From: Paenibacillus massiliensis subsp. panacisoli DSM 21345
Lineage (GTDB): Bacteria; Bacillota; Bacilli; Paenibacillales; Paenibacillaceae
NCBI RefSeq assembly: GCF_000426545.1
Contig: NZ_AUFO01000034.1
Span: 1 to 62,295 of the forward strand
Direction of reading: 5' to 3'
Length of the DNA: 62,295 nt
Shown: positions 52,449 through 62,293 of the stretch, in pieces
Layout of the letters: each line of letters opens with the position of its first letter
Numbering within the stretch: the stretch's first letter is position 1
Notes under the pieces: generated by a model
The model's input: only the letters and a program-made list of their open reading frames with translations
Databases searched by the model: none
What the model was told of the DNA's origin: nothing
Position numbers and translations under genes: made by a program

Positions 52449-52916
52449 TTATTGTGGAGCAATTCGCGAATATAAAATATAGTCCATAGGCACCGGCTCC
52501 AACCCAACCGTACGAAGCATAGCGTTGATTTGTCCTCGGTGGTACTGACCATGCAGAGCAATATGTATTAAAATGTCACGGGTAGATGTCCTATGAGGTG
52601 TGCCATTCTGACTGGCGTATTCTACAGGCAAATCCAATGCATCCTCTGATAATGCGCCCAGCAAAGCCTGAAATCCCTCTCGGTTGGCCTTGGTTAGCTC
52701 CTCACAAGTATCCATGTCAGCCTCATGGACCCATACTGCAATTCCCTTGCTACTTTGACCCTGAAGCCTTGTCAGCCAAATGCTCTCCGCCTGGAGCACG
52801 TGTCGAAACAGAATTGCAGCTTTACTTGCCTCAGCGGGTGTGGCTACTCGCAATGCCTCAAGCAATCGCAGATTGGCCCAATCCATATGATCAAATAACT
52901 TTTGAATTGTGTGCAT
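52449..52916 (-). CDS. DinB family protein
   Basis: A 155-residue four-helix-bundle protein of the DinB/YfiT type, a fold that binds a metal through three His. Candidates are His10 (FDHMDWAN), His39 (RHVLQAE) and the HGQYHRGQ pair near residue 125. Many relatives are thiol S-transferases; the substrate here is unknown. GGAGG precedes the ATG. Confidence 0.88.
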   Translation of the reverse strand: MHTIQKLFDHMDWANLRLLEALRVATPAEASKAAILFRHVLQAESIWLTRLQGQSSKGIAVWVHEADMDTCEELTKANREGFQALLGALSEDALDLPVEYASQNGTPHRTSTRDILIHIALHGQYHRGQINAMLRTVGLEPVPMDYILYSRIAPQ

Positions 52917-52953
52917 AACCCTTAACCTCCATCATAGAGTGATCTCCTGCAAA

Positions 52954-53024
52954 TACAAAAAAACTACTTAAACGGCATCCTCCTCACACTCATGTATAAG
53001 GTCTCAATCCAATTCAAGTAGTTG
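52954..53024 (-). terminator. Terminator after tRNA-Ser
   Basis: AACTACTT (near 53020) pairs with AAGTAGTT (near 52966) and is followed by TTTTTT on the minus strand. The loop is long, about 45 bases, so stability rests on the eight-pair stem. Confidence 0.55.
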
Positions 53025-53037
53025 TATTTATATAATA

Positions 53038-53126
53038 TGGCGGAGAGGATGGGATTCGAACCCATGTGGAGTTGCCCCCTAACGGTTTTCAAGACCGCCC
53101 CGTTATGACCGCTTCGGTACCTCTCC
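53038..53126 (-). tRNA. tRNA-Ser (UGA)
   Basis: An 89-base class II tRNA with encoded CCA. Acceptor GGAGAGG/CCTCTCC with discriminator G, anticodon stem CGGTC/... around CTTGAAA giving anticodon TGA, a long variable arm, and T-loop GTTCGAATC. It lies just after serS, as in B. subtilis. Confidence 0.96.
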
Positions 53127-53209
53127 GAGTAGGTAAAACATAATGTTGACTTCTCACAAGAGCGCAACAAAATTATTTTACCACAAGTTATTGAGAAATG
53201 CAATTATTC

Positions 53210-54490
53210 TTAACGTGGGGAAATGACCTGTACTCCGCCCATATAAGGCTGCAGCACTTCTGGGATGCGAACAGAGCCATCTTCCTCTTGGTAATTCTCC
53301 AGGATAGCCGCTACCGTGCGTCCTACTGCCAATCCAGAGCCGTTCAGCGTATGCAGGAACTCCGGCTTTGCCTTGGCCTCTGGCCGGAAACGAATGTTGG
53401 CACGACGTGCCTGGAAATCCTCGCAATTCGAACAAGAGGAAATCTCACGATACACACCGCTCTCAGGTAGCCACACTTCAAGATCGTAAGTCTTCGCAGA
53501 GCTGAACCCCATATCCCCTGTGCACAGCAACAATACGCGGTATGGCAGGTTCAATAGCTGAAGTACACGTTCAGCATTTGCCGTCATTTTCTCCAACTCA
53601 TCGTAAGAGGTCTCCGGGTGAACCAGCTTCAGCATCTCCACCTTATTGAACTGATGCTGACGGATTAATCCACGGGTATCACGGCCAGCTGCGCCAGCTT
53701 CAGAGCGGAAGCAAGAGCTATAGGCAACATAATGCTTAGGAAGCTCCTCTGCATCCATAATCTCTTCACGGTGATAGTTGGTTACGGGTACCTCAGCTGT
53801 AGGGATCAGATAATATTCGGTATCCCGGAGTTTGAAGAGGTCCTCTTCGAACTTGGGAAGCTGTCCTGTTCCATACAGACTGTCTTTATTGACGATATAT
53901 GGTGGAAGCATCTCTTCGTAGCCATGCTCCGTGCTGTGCAGATCCATCATGAAGTTAATCAGCGCTCGCTCCAGACGTGCACCCAGCCCTTTGTAGAAGG
54001 TGAAGCGTGAACCTGTTACTTTGGCACCCGCTTCAAAATCAAGGATTCCGAGCTGCTGTGCAACTTCCCAATGTGGCTTGGGAGTGAAGTCAAACACTCT
54101 AGGCTCCGCCCAACGACGAACCTCCTGGTTCTCTTCTTCGGACGCTCCTACGGGAACATCTCCGCTTGGCAGGTTAGGAATTGCCATGGTAAGCTCTTCG
54201 ATTTGCTCCTCCAACTCACGGACCTGATCATCCAGTTCCTTGATGCGATCAGATACCTGACGCATTTCCAGAATCAGCTCATCTGCATTCTCCTTGTTCT
54301 TCTTGAGCTTAGCTACTTCACCAGAGACCGTATTTCGACGGTTCTTGAGCGCCTCACTCTCCTGCAGCAGCTCTCTGCGCCGCGTATCCATCTCCGGGAA
54401 ACCACTAATGAGCTCCAGCGACTTGCCGCGATTCTGCAGCGCTTGTTCTACACGGCTGAAATCGTTACGCAATATTTTGACATCTAACAC
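53210..54490 (-). CDS. serS: Serine--tRNA ligase
   Basis: Class II synthetase charging tRNA-Ser, 426 residues. Long N-terminal coiled-coil arm (about 28-105), which grips the tRNA variable arm, then the catalytic core with motif 2 (CFRSEAGAAGRDTRGLIRQHQF) and motif 3 (GSGLAVGRTVAAILEN). GTG start with AGGAGGG seven bases before. Its own tRNA lies 84 bases downstream. I found no T-box in the 160 bases upstream. Confidence 0.97.
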   Translation of the reverse strand: MLDVKILRNDFSRVEQALQNRGKSLELISGFPEMDTRRRELLQESEALKNRRNTVSGEVAKLKKNKENADELILEMRQVSDRIKELDDQVRELEEQIEELTMAIPNLPSGDVPVGASEEENQEVRRWAEPRVFDFTPKPHWEVAQQLGILDFEAGAKVTGSRFTFYKGLGARLERALINFMMDLHSTEHGYEEMLPPYIVNKDSLYGTGQLPKFEEDLFKLRDTEYYLIPTAEVPVTNYHREEIMDAEELPKHYVAYSSCFRSEAGAAGRDTRGLIRQHQFNKVEMLKLVHPETSYDELEKMTANAERVLQLLNLPYRVLLLCTGDMGFSSAKTYDLEVWLPESGVYREISSCSNCEDFQARRANIRFRPEAKAKPEFLHTLNGSGLAVGRTVAAILENYQEEDGSVRIPEVLQPYMGGVQVISPR

Positions 54491-54649
54491 GAATAGCCCT
54501 CCTACACAAAAACCCTGACCCTCCAGCAGAAACATCTTCTCTGGCTAATCCTATGCCTTAATCGGCTCCAAGAGACTTGTACCGAGTTAAGGAGTCAGAA
54601 TGAAGGGTCAAGGTTGGTTTGATTGACATGCTATGCTTACATATGCATC

Positions 54650-55225
54650 TTACATACTCTGCTGCTTGACCATATCTACGAAATACTGGTGCAGTCGATA
54701 ATCGTCGGTCAGCTCCGGGTGAAATGACGATGCCAGCAGATGGCCTTCACGCGCAGTAACGATCTCATCCTGGTATTCTGACAGCACCTCCACACCTTCA
54801 CCTACCTGGCTAATGAGCGGAGCACGAATGAACACCGCACGTACAGGTTGCTCGATCCCCTTGATGTCCAGATCTGTCTCAAAGCTCTCGCGTTGGCGAC
54901 CGAAGGCGTTACGGCTTACCGAGATGTTCATCAGTCCAAGATGTGGTTCTTCGCTTCCTTCAATGTCCTTGGCCAGTACGATTAGACCTGCACAGGTGCC
55001 GAATATCGGCTTGCCCTGCTCCGAGAATTCCCGGATCGCTTCGATAAAACCGTACTTCCGCATCAGCTTGCCAATCGTGGTGCTCTCTCCACCAGGAATG
55101 ATAAGCCCAGCTACCTCACTTAATTGTTCGATATGCTTGATGGCAATTCCTTCTGCACCTGCAGACGAAATACTCTTCAAATGCTCTGCTACAGCGCCCT
55201 GCAGCGCCAGTACTCCAATCTTCAT
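54650..55225 (-). CDS. pdxT: Pyridoxal 5'-phosphate synthase glutaminase subunit
   Basis: Class I glutaminase that supplies ammonia to PdxS. 191 residues; nucleophile Cys78 (FGTCAGL), GGEST near residue 45, and the His-Glu pair in SSFHPEL. AAGGAG precedes the ATG. It lies 13 bases after pdxS, one operon. Confidence 0.97.
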   Translation of the reverse strand: MKIGVLALQGAVAEHLKSISSAGAEGIAIKHIEQLSEVAGLIIPGGESTTIGKLMRKYGFIEAIREFSEQGKPIFGTCAGLIVLAKDIEGSEEPHLGLMNISVSRNAFGRQRESFETDLDIKGIEQPVRAVFIRAPLISQVGEGVEVLSEYQDEIVTAREGHLLASSFHPELTDDYRLHQYFVDMVKQQSM

Positions 55226-55238
55226 GAACCAGCTCTCC

Positions 55239-56120
55239 TTACCAGCCGCGGTCCTGCATGCGGTCTTGTGGAGCTAGCTTGGAGATTTCAATGCCCTTCA
55301 TTGGCGTACCGAGATTCTTGGACACTTCAGCGATCAGCTTATAGTCCGTATAATGCGTGGTCGCTTCCACGATAGCACGTGCAAATTTCTCAGGGCTGTC
55401 CGATTTGAAGATACCGGAGCCAACAAATACACCATCAGCACCCAAATGCATCATCAACGCTGCATCCGCTGGAGTTGCTACACCACCGGCTGCAAAATTC
55501 ACCACAGGTAGCTTGCCGTTCTCATGTACCTCAAACAGGAGCTCATAGGCAACACCCAGATTTTTAGCCTCGGCGTACAGCTCGTCCTTGGACATATTTT
55601 GTACCTTGCGGATCTGGCTGTTAATGAATCTCATATGACGAACCGCTTCTACGATATTACCAGTACCCGGCTCACCCTTTGTACGAATCATCGAGGCACC
55701 CTCACCGATCCGACGCAATGCTTCGCCCAAATCCTTGGCGCCACATACGAATGGAACCGTAAATTCTCTTTTATCAATATGAAATACCTCGTCGGCTGGC
55801 GTAAGAACTTCACTTTCGTCCAGATAGTCGACGCCCAGGGATTCAAGCACTTTGGCTTCTACATAATGCCCAATCCGTGCCTTTGCCATGACGGGAATGG
55901 TAACAACCTTCATAACCTCTTCCACAATGGTAGGATCAGCCATACGAGCTACCCCGCCAGCTGCACGGATATCAGATGGGACACGCTCCAAAGCCATGAC
56001 CGCAGTGGCACCCGAAGCCTCAGCAATTTTTGCCTGCTCAGCATTCATGACGTCCATAATGACGCCACCCTTTTGCATTTCCGCCATACCTCTTTTTACA
56101 CGCGATGTTCCCGTTTCCAT
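55239..56120 (-). CDS. pdxS: Pyridoxal 5'-phosphate synthase subunit PdxS
   Basis: Makes PLP from ribose 5-phosphate, glyceraldehyde 3-phosphate and ammonia, as a dodecamer with PdxT. 293 residues, complete; catalytic Lys80 in PVMAKARIGH, phosphate site in AAGGVATPADAALMM. AGGAGG lies before the ATG. Confidence 0.98.
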   Translation of the reverse strand: METGTSRVKRGMAEMQKGGVIMDVMNAEQAKIAEASGATAVMALERVPSDIRAAGGVARMADPTIVEEVMKVVTIPVMAKARIGHYVEAKVLESLGVDYLDESEVLTPADEVFHIDKREFTVPFVCGAKDLGEALRRIGEGASMIRTKGEPGTGNIVEAVRHMRFINSQIRKVQNMSKDELYAEAKNLGVAYELLFEVHENGKLPVVNFAAGGVATPADAALMMHLGADGVFVGSGIFKSDSPEKFARAIVEATTHYTDYKLIAEVSKNLGTPMKGIEISKLAPQDRMQDRGW

Positions 56121-56278
56121 ACCTGACCTCCTGTGTTATGGTTCTACCATAGAAGAATTGTAAGCTCATGTAACCTAGACATTCACTGTGCGTTAACACA
56201 ATGATCTTGTGTATTATTCTAACTTGTTATTCTACTGGAATAGGATTAAAATCACAACAAAAATCCCACAGCTCAAAG

Positions 56279-57700
56279 CTAGAAGAGATTCTTAATCCCG
56301 TCGAATAGATCCCCGAAGAAGCTTCCAATGGCACGGAACAACATTTTGAACCAACCCGCTTCCTCCACGGCAGCTGTCGTGATCAGATCCACTGTCTTTT
56401 CCTGTGCCTGCTCCATCCCATCTGTCTTATAGGAGTAGGTTACAGTTCCAACCTTGGCACCTTGTGTCAAAGGCGCAACCAACTGATCCTCAGGTGTAAT
56501 ATTCGTCGAAAAAGTAAGCTGCGGATTGGCCGCGTTCTTAGGAACAATGAAGCTCACAGCGTCACTTGTGACGACACCAACCGTCTTCTCTTTACCTTTG
56601 GTAACAGGTACGCTCTCCACGCCTTGAACGACGGATTTTGGAGCTACCACCTGTTTGATCTCAAAGTTATTGAAGCCGTAGTCGAGCACCTTACGTGTCT
56701 CTGTAAAACGTTTAGGATTAGATTCAGCTCCCATAACTACACTTATAAGCGTCATTCCATCACGTACAGCTGTTCCGGCAAAACAATTTCCTGCAGCGTT
56801 GGTATGCCCAGTCTTCATCCCGTTCAGACCCTCGTAAGCATACTGCTTGAAATTACGAATATCCTTGTTGGCCTCCAGCATCCAGTTCCAGTTAATAATA
56901 GGCGCTTTATCATCTTTTCTAAACTGGTAGGATTGAATTGTTGTGAACTCGGTATAGTCTGGATGATCACGTACAATATAGCCTGCCAGCGTAGCCACAT
57001 CACGTGCCGTCATTAGTGTCTCACGATCCGTGCTAGGCTGATACTTTGCAGGCATATCTTTCTTATCGAGGCCCGTTGAGTTAATAAAGTATGAATTTGT
57101 CATTCCCATGCGCTGGGCTTCTTCATTCATCATGACTACAAAATTTTGCTCTGATCCCGCTACATGCTCAGCTAAAGCTACCGTAGCATCATTTGCCGAG
57201 CCAACTGCCATGGCGATATACAATTCTCTAACTGTATGTTGATCTCCTTCTGCAAGGAAGATGCGTGAACCTACACTTTTGGCAGCATTCTCACCAACGG
57301 TGACTACCGTATCCCAGCTTAGCTTGCCCTGTTTCACCTGTTCAGCTACAATATACTCCGTCATCATCTTAGTCATACTTGCCGGCGGCAAAGGCTGATC
57401 CGGATTCATGGACAGAATGACTTGTCCTGTAGTAGGCTCGATCAGGATCGCTGAGCTGAGCTCCAGATCTGGTGTCTTAATGCCACCAAGCCCCACAATA
57501 GCACTCGTAGAGGCAGCCGCTGTTCCTTCAGCAGCAGCTACAAAAGCCGGGTTAAGTACATTTACGGACGGCAAAGCCACTCCATACAAGAGGTTGAGTG
57601 CTACTAGTGCAGCAGCGCTCTGCTTCACCAGCCTGCCCGCCTTGGCGCGCTTGTTCTTCTTCATGTCACGATTCACATTCAATGATTTCAATTCTTTCAA
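56279..57700 (-). CDS. dacA: D-alanyl-D-alanine carboxypeptidase (PBP5-like)
   Basis: Trims the terminal D-Ala from peptidoglycan stem peptides. 473 residues: signal/anchor sequence (about 25-57), catalytic domain with SMTK (Ser108), SAN and KTG motifs, a beta-rich PBP5 C-terminal domain (about 340-440) and an amphipathic tail (FRAIGSFFGDLFDGIKNLF) that holds it to the membrane. TTG start with GAGGAG ten bases upstream. The guaB-dacA-pdxS-pdxT-serS order is that of B. subtilis. Confidence 0.95.
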   Translation of the reverse strand: MKELKSLNVNRDMKKNKRAKAGRLVKQSAAALVALNLLYGVALPSVNVLNPAFVAAAEGTAAASTSAIVGLGGIKTPDLELSSAILIEPTTGQVILSMNPDQPLPPASMTKMMTEYIVAEQVKQGKLSWDTVVTVGENAAKSVGSRIFLAEGDQHTVRELYIAMAVGSANDATVALAEHVAGSEQNFVVMMNEEAQRMGMTNSYFINSTGLDKKDMPAKYQPSTDRETLMTARDVATLAGYIVRDHPDYTEFTTIQSYQFRKDDKAPIINWNWMLEANKDIRNFKQYAYEGLNGMKTGHTNAAGNCFAGTAVRDGMTLISVVMGAESNPKRFTETRKVLDYGFNNFEIKQVVAPKSVVQGVESVPVTKGKEKTVGVVTSDAVSFIVPKNAANPQLTFSTNITPEDQLVAPLTQGAKVGTVTYSYKTDGMEQAQEKTVDLITTAAVEEAGWFKMLFRAIGSFFGDLFDGIKNLF

Positions 57701-57959
57701 CGGTTACGAACTCCTCTCATACTCAACCCTACCTAAAATGCCGCATATGCCAGGTATTTCATGGGTTGTCTAAGCCAATTATGCTGTCAAAACACTTGAT
57801 TCCATATCATTCACTATATTATCTATGTCTGAGCTAACGCCCGTTCTTATCATTCATCATAAGTGTGTTGCATTTGTACGCTGGCAGAAGCCGTTAGAAC
57901 TCCCAATCATGCCAACTTAATAACTTAGTACTTGTCTATTCTATCACAGGCCATACAGC

Positions 57960-58000
57960 AAAAAAAGACAGGCTAAGCGAATCTGCTTAACCTGTCTTTG
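57960..58000 (-). terminator. Terminator after guaB
   Basis: AAAGACAGG and CCTGTCTTT arms with inner TAAGC/GCTTA, followed by seven T. In the rest of the 57701-58022 gap a TTGACA lies about 90 bases before dacA but has no matching -10. Confidence 0.9.
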
Positions 58001-58022
58001 GTGGTATAGGGATTAATTCGTA

Positions 58023-59480
58023 TTACAAGGAATAGTTAGGAGCTTCCTTCGTAATCTGTACATCATGCGGATGGCTCTCACGCAGACCAGCTCCAGTGAT
58101 CCGAATGAAGTGTGTATCGTTACGCAGTGACTCAATGCTAGGTGTACCACAGTATCCCATACCTGAGCGCAAGCCGCCCAGCAGCTGATGTACTGTCTCA
58201 GACAATGGACCTTTATAGGCTACGCGGCCCTCGATCCCTTCTGGCACGAGCTTCTTATCATCATCCTGGAAATAACGATCCTTACTCCCTTGCTTCATAG
58301 CTCCTACAGAGCCCATACCACGGTAGACCTTGTAACGGCGACCTTGGTAAATCTCAGATTCACCTGGGCTTTCCTCTGTACCTGCGAACAAGCTACCCAG
58401 CATAACTGCCGATGCGCCAGCTGCCAATGCTTTGGTAATCTCTCCAGAGTACTTGATACCGCCATCAGCGATAATTGGAATACCGTACTCACGAGCTACA
58501 GTAGCACAATCGTAGATAGCTGTAATTTGAGGTACACCAATACCTGCGATTACACGCGTCGTACAGATCGATCCTGGACCGATGCCCACCTTGACTACCG
58601 AGGCGCCAGCTTCGATCAATTCACGTGTGCCGTCTCCAGTTGCCACGTTACCTGCTACAATCGTAAGATCCGGATACGCTGCGCGAAGCTTTCTGACCGC
58701 ATCAATGATATTGATATGATGTCCGTGAGCAGAGTCTACTACGATCAAATCAACACCCGCCTTAACTAGAGCGGCAGTCCGGTCAAATGTATCACTGGAG
58801 ATTCCTACTGCAGCACCTACAAGCAGGCGTCCTTGCGAATCTTTTGCCGCATTCGGGAACTGGATGGCCTTCTCGATATCCTTAATGGTGATCAGACCCT
58901 TAAGATTATTGTCTTCATCGACCAATGGCAGCTTCTCAATCTTATGCTTCTGGAGAATTCCTTCAGCTTCCTGCAGGGTTGTCCCTACTGGCGCAGTAAC
59001 CAGGTTCTCCTTGGTCATTACATCGCTAATTTTAATAGAATAATCATGAATAAAGCGCAGATCGCGGTTCGTCAAAATCCCTACAAGCTTATTTTGCTCA
59101 TTAACAATCGGCACACCGGAGATACGGAACTTGCCCATAACGACCTCAGCATCTGACACGAGGTGGTCTGGAGTCAATGAGAATGGATTCGTAATAACGC
59201 CACTCTCGGAGCGTTTAACGCGGTCTACTTCCTCTGCCTGCTGCTCAACAGTCATATTCTTATGAATAATGCCGACGCCACCTTCTCTGGCGATAGCTAT
59301 AGCTAATGCCGCCTCAGTAACGGTATCCATTCCGGCACTTAACAGCGGCATGTTCAACTTCACATTGTCGCTTAGACGACTTGAAATATCCACCTCTTTA
59401 GGCAATACCTCAGATTTACGCGGTACCAGCAATACATCATCGAAGGTTAAGCCTTCTTTTGTAAACTTATCTTCCCACAC
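58023..59480 (-). CDS. guaB: IMP dehydrogenase
   Basis: Oxidises IMP to XMP, the rate-limiting step of GTP synthesis. 485 residues: TIM barrel with two CBS domains inserted (about 93-200) and the catalytic Cys in GPGSICTTR; the active-site flap follows (KVYRGMGSVGAM). GTG start with AGGAGG nine bases before; the frame stays open 40 codons further, but that covers the promoter. Confidence 0.97.
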   Translation of the reverse strand: MWEDKFTKEGLTFDDVLLVPRKSEVLPKEVDISSRLSDNVKLNMPLLSAGMDTVTEAALAIAIAREGGVGIIHKNMTVEQQAEEVDRVKRSESGVITNPFSLTPDHLVSDAEVVMGKFRISGVPIVNEQNKLVGILTNRDLRFIHDYSIKISDVMTKENLVTAPVGTTLQEAEGILQKHKIEKLPLVDEDNNLKGLITIKDIEKAIQFPNAAKDSQGRLLVGAAVGISSDTFDRTAALVKAGVDLIVVDSAHGHHINIIDAVRKLRAAYPDLTIVAGNVATGDGTRELIEAGASVVKVGIGPGSICTTRVIAGIGVPQITAIYDCATVAREYGIPIIADGGIKYSGEITKALAAGASAVMLGSLFAGTEESPGESEIYQGRRYKVYRGMGSVGAMKQGSKDRYFQDDDKKLVPEGIEGRVAYKGPLSETVHQLLGGLRSGMGYCGTPSIESLRNDTHFIRITGAGLRESHPHDVQITKEAPNYSL

Positions 59481-59571
59481 CCGGTTGTTCCTCCTTAAAA
59501 GTTCTATACTCTCACACAAATGTGTGCCTGTGACGGACATTTTGAAAGCTTCTGAAATTATATTATTGCTT

Positions 59572-59600
59572 ATCTTAGCAAAGCGGTATAGGGGTGTCAA
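59572..59600 (-). promoter_or_regulatory. guaB promoter
   Basis: Perfect -35 TTGACA (59595-59600), 17-base spacer, -10 TAAGAT (59572-59577). The leader is about 85 bases. The remaining sequence to 59730 shows no feature. Confidence 0.8.
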
Positions 59601-59730
59601 GGCACCATATCCTGTTGTTTGTATCTTTCAATGCAGCCTTTTCGGAACTGTGTGCGGGGAGTGGACATATGTACATGCATCAGAGTATTTGCCAGAATAT
59701 TTGCCGAGTATTACATAATATATAGGAGAC

Positions 59731-59781
59731 AAAATAACATAAGCAAGTGGGCCTCCCCTAGAGAGTAATGCCACTTGCTTG
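59731..59781 (-). terminator. Terminator after second chemoreceptor gene
   Basis: AAGCAAGTGG/CCACTTGCTT stem, interrupted loop, then a T-rich tail on the minus strand. Confidence 0.8.
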
Positions 59782-59818
59782 TGTATATTAATACAGTTAT
59801 ACAATTTAGTTATGCGGA

Positions 59819-61927
59819 TTAAATTTTGAAACGGGTCACACTTGTCATTAATTCCTGCACCATAGAGCTAAGACTCTCCGCCGCAGAAGTAATCTCCTGC
59901 ATTGAAGCCAACTGCTGCTCGGATGCCGCGGCCACTTGCTGAGAGTTGTCAGCAGCGTCCTTCGCGATATGCACCAAGTGCTCGGTTGTCTGCATTACGC
60001 TCTCTGCACTGGCAGTCATCTGCTCAGCTGCCGCTGATACCTCCTGTACCTGCTCCGTGGCCTTCGCCATCTCCTCCGTGATGAGAGCAAAGATACGTCC
60101 GCTCTCCTGCACACTCTGTGTACCTTGCTTGACCTCAGCCGTACTCATCCCTACCGCCGTCACAGCCTGCGCTGTCTCTGACTGAATCTCCACCATAACC
60201 GCGCGAATTTGATTAGCTGCATCCTTTGTCTGCTCAGCCAGTCTCCGTACTTCATTGGCTACTACCGCAAACCCCTTACCCTGCTCACCAGCTCGTGCCG
60301 CCTCAATACCTGCATTCAATGCCAGCATATTCGTCTGGTTGCTGATTACAGTGATTAAGTCAATAATCCCTGTAATCTCCTGAGACTTCTGCTCTAGAGA
60401 GCGGAGCGCTTCCTCGGATTGGACGACACGCTCTTGAGCTTGGAGAATTTGTGCTACAGATTGATGAATCTGAGTATTACCCTGCACCGTCTGAGTCTGA
60501 ACCTCCTGCACAGCCCCAGCGACATACGAGGATGCCTCAGCTATTTTCTGAATGCCAACAGACATCTCCTGAATAGCTCGCATCATCTGACCACTAGCCT
60601 GCTGTTGCTGTTCTGAGCCTCCGGCAACCTCCTGAATGGATTGGGTAATGGTCTCGGCAGCTTGGCCCGTCTGCTCAGCACCAGCTGTCAGCTGCTCTGA
60701 AGTAGCACCTACAGATAACGATAGATCAGATACCTGTCTGAACATGCTGCGAAGCTCGCCAGACATGGCGTTGAACCGTTCTCCCATTTCGCCAAGCTCG
60801 TCCGCCGCACGAATCTTGATGGTCTGGGTAAAGTCACCTTCTGACATTAATCTAAACTTCTCATTAAAGGCACCCAATCGGCGTGTAACCATGAATCGAA
60901 TGCAAAGGTATACAATAAAAGCGGTAATAAGCAGCGAAGATAGCGCTATGATAATTGACTTAAGCCGCTCACTGGTGTATTGCTCTAGAATGCTGTACTG
61001 CGGTATAACCGATTCCACATACCAGGCTTCGTTAGCAGCCTGCAGCTTTACCGGAAGAAGGACTCTCAATTCCTCGTCGCCCTTGGCATTGCTCGTATAG
61101 CCGGAATTCCTCACGCCCTGGACGACATCCTCCCAGAGCCGCTGCTTCTCCGGACCATCCAAATAGGTCTGTGACACTTGATCTGTGCTGTTTGAATTGG
61201 CAATATAGACTCCTGAATTGGAAATGATATTCACGTGCCCACCCATTGGCGAATAAGCTAATGCCTCTGTCTGTAAAGAATCCAAGGAAAAGTCCACTCC
61301 GACTATTCCTACAAAGGCCCCTGACTCATCCAACATAGGCAGTACAAGCGAAGTGATTAGTACCGTTTTGTTGCCGACTTGATAGTTGTAGGGCTCAACG
61401 AGCGTAGTCTTATTCGTCTGTTTCGGCAATAAATAGTAATCACCTGCTCCCTGCTGCTCATAATCCACGAGTGGGTCGACAATAATTTGGTTATCACTGC
61501 GAACAACATATGGAATAAAGCGGCCTGTAGCATCATGATAAGCATTAATATTCTTATAACGAGCGTCTGCACCATCGAATTGATTCGGTTCCCATAGCGT
61601 GTATATAGCTAGCACCTTCTCATCTGCTGCCAGCATCTTCTCAAAGAGGGCCACGACCTGCTCACGCGAGTAAGTCTGATGCTCTCTCGCATCCATCAGC
61701 AAAATAGAAAGGGCTTTCAACATATTCTCGTTAGCGACTAATTTGTCCTTAATCTGCGTGGCGAACTGTTCACCAGCAATCTCTGCCTCTAGTTCACCAT
61801 TATGCATACTCAGATTTTTCACTTGTCCGAGATTGATGGTTATCCATGCTCCGAATAGTAAGGTAAGGACGAGAACAAGCGATGTAACCAGTTTAACCGT
61901 TAGTGACCATTGGCGAACCCACTTCAT
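59819..61927 (-). CDS. Methyl-accepting chemotaxis protein (dCache type)
   Basis: A 702-residue receptor: membrane segment about 12-33, extracellular double-Cache sensor (about 40-320; IGVDFSLDSL and GVYIANSNS are typical Cache strands), second membrane segment (about 325-345), HAMP and the MA signalling domain with the standard tip TNMLALNAGIEAARAGEQGKG. Double-Cache receptors often bind amino acids, but the ligand is not predictable here. TAAGGAG precedes the ATG. It takes the place of yaaC between the rRNA operon and guaB. Confidence 0.94.
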   Translation of the reverse strand: MKWVRQWSLTVKLVTSLVLVLTLLFGAWITINLGQVKNLSMHNGELEAEIAGEQFATQIKDKLVANENMLKALSILLMDAREHQTYSREQVVALFEKMLAADEKVLAIYTLWEPNQFDGADARYKNINAYHDATGRFIPYVVRSDNQIIVDPLVDYEQQGAGDYYLLPKQTNKTTLVEPYNYQVGNKTVLITSLVLPMLDESGAFVGIVGVDFSLDSLQTEALAYSPMGGHVNIISNSGVYIANSNSTDQVSQTYLDGPEKQRLWEDVVQGVRNSGYTSNAKGDEELRVLLPVKLQAANEAWYVESVIPQYSILEQYTSERLKSIIIALSSLLITAFIVYLCIRFMVTRRLGAFNEKFRLMSEGDFTQTIKIRAADELGEMGERFNAMSGELRSMFRQVSDLSLSVGATSEQLTAGAEQTGQAAETITQSIQEVAGGSEQQQQASGQMMRAIQEMSVGIQKIAEASSYVAGAVQEVQTQTVQGNTQIHQSVAQILQAQERVVQSEEALRSLEQKSQEITGIIDLITVISNQTNMLALNAGIEAARAGEQGKGFAVVANEVRRLAEQTKDAANQIRAVMVEIQSETAQAVTAVGMSTAEVKQGTQSVQESGRIFALITEEMAKATEQVQEVSAAAEQMTASAESVMQTTEHLVHIAKDAADNSQQVAAASEQQLASMQEITSAAESLSSMVQELMTSVTRFKI

Positions 61928-62137
61928 TGAAAGTCAACTCCTTAGAAATATTCATTAGACGACTCACAGAGGGGACAATAGTATACCTCTGCATATTGTA
62001 CGGTTGGTTCAGGTGGTGATTGTGGGATCACACATTTCGACATATCTAATGGTTAATTCTCTTTTAGGATGATTCCTTTCTTTTTATATCGGTTGTAATT
62101 GGTTTTTGAGTATAACTTTCTAAGAAATCCAAATAAC

Positions 62138-62172
62138 ACAAAAAAACCACCACCGAAAATCGGCAGTGGTTC
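62138..62172 (-). terminator. rRNA operon terminator
   Basis: AACCAC-CCGA and TCGG-GTGGTT arms around a T loop, then seven T on the minus strand, right after the 5S gene. Confidence 0.85.
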
Positions 62173-62176
62173 TTGT

Positions 62177-62293
62177 GCTTGGCGGCGTCCTACTCTCCCA
62201 GGACCCTTCGGTCCAAGTACCATCGGCGCTGGAGGGCTTAACGGTCGTGTTCGGGATGGGTACGTGTGGAACCCCTCCGCTATCGCCACCAAA
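62177..62293 (-). rRNA. rrf: 5S ribosomal RNA
   Basis: About 117 bases, complete. 5' TTTGGTGGCGATAG, the conserved CCATCCCGAACACG and 3' GGACGCCGCCAAGC are all in place. The 23S gene should lie beyond the right edge. Confidence 0.96.

Noticed and set aside
54491..54649. T-box riboswitch upstream of serS
   Set aside because: Only about 160 bases are available and the AGGGTGG-type T-box sequence is absent; just a TGACCCT/AGGGTCA inverted pair is present.
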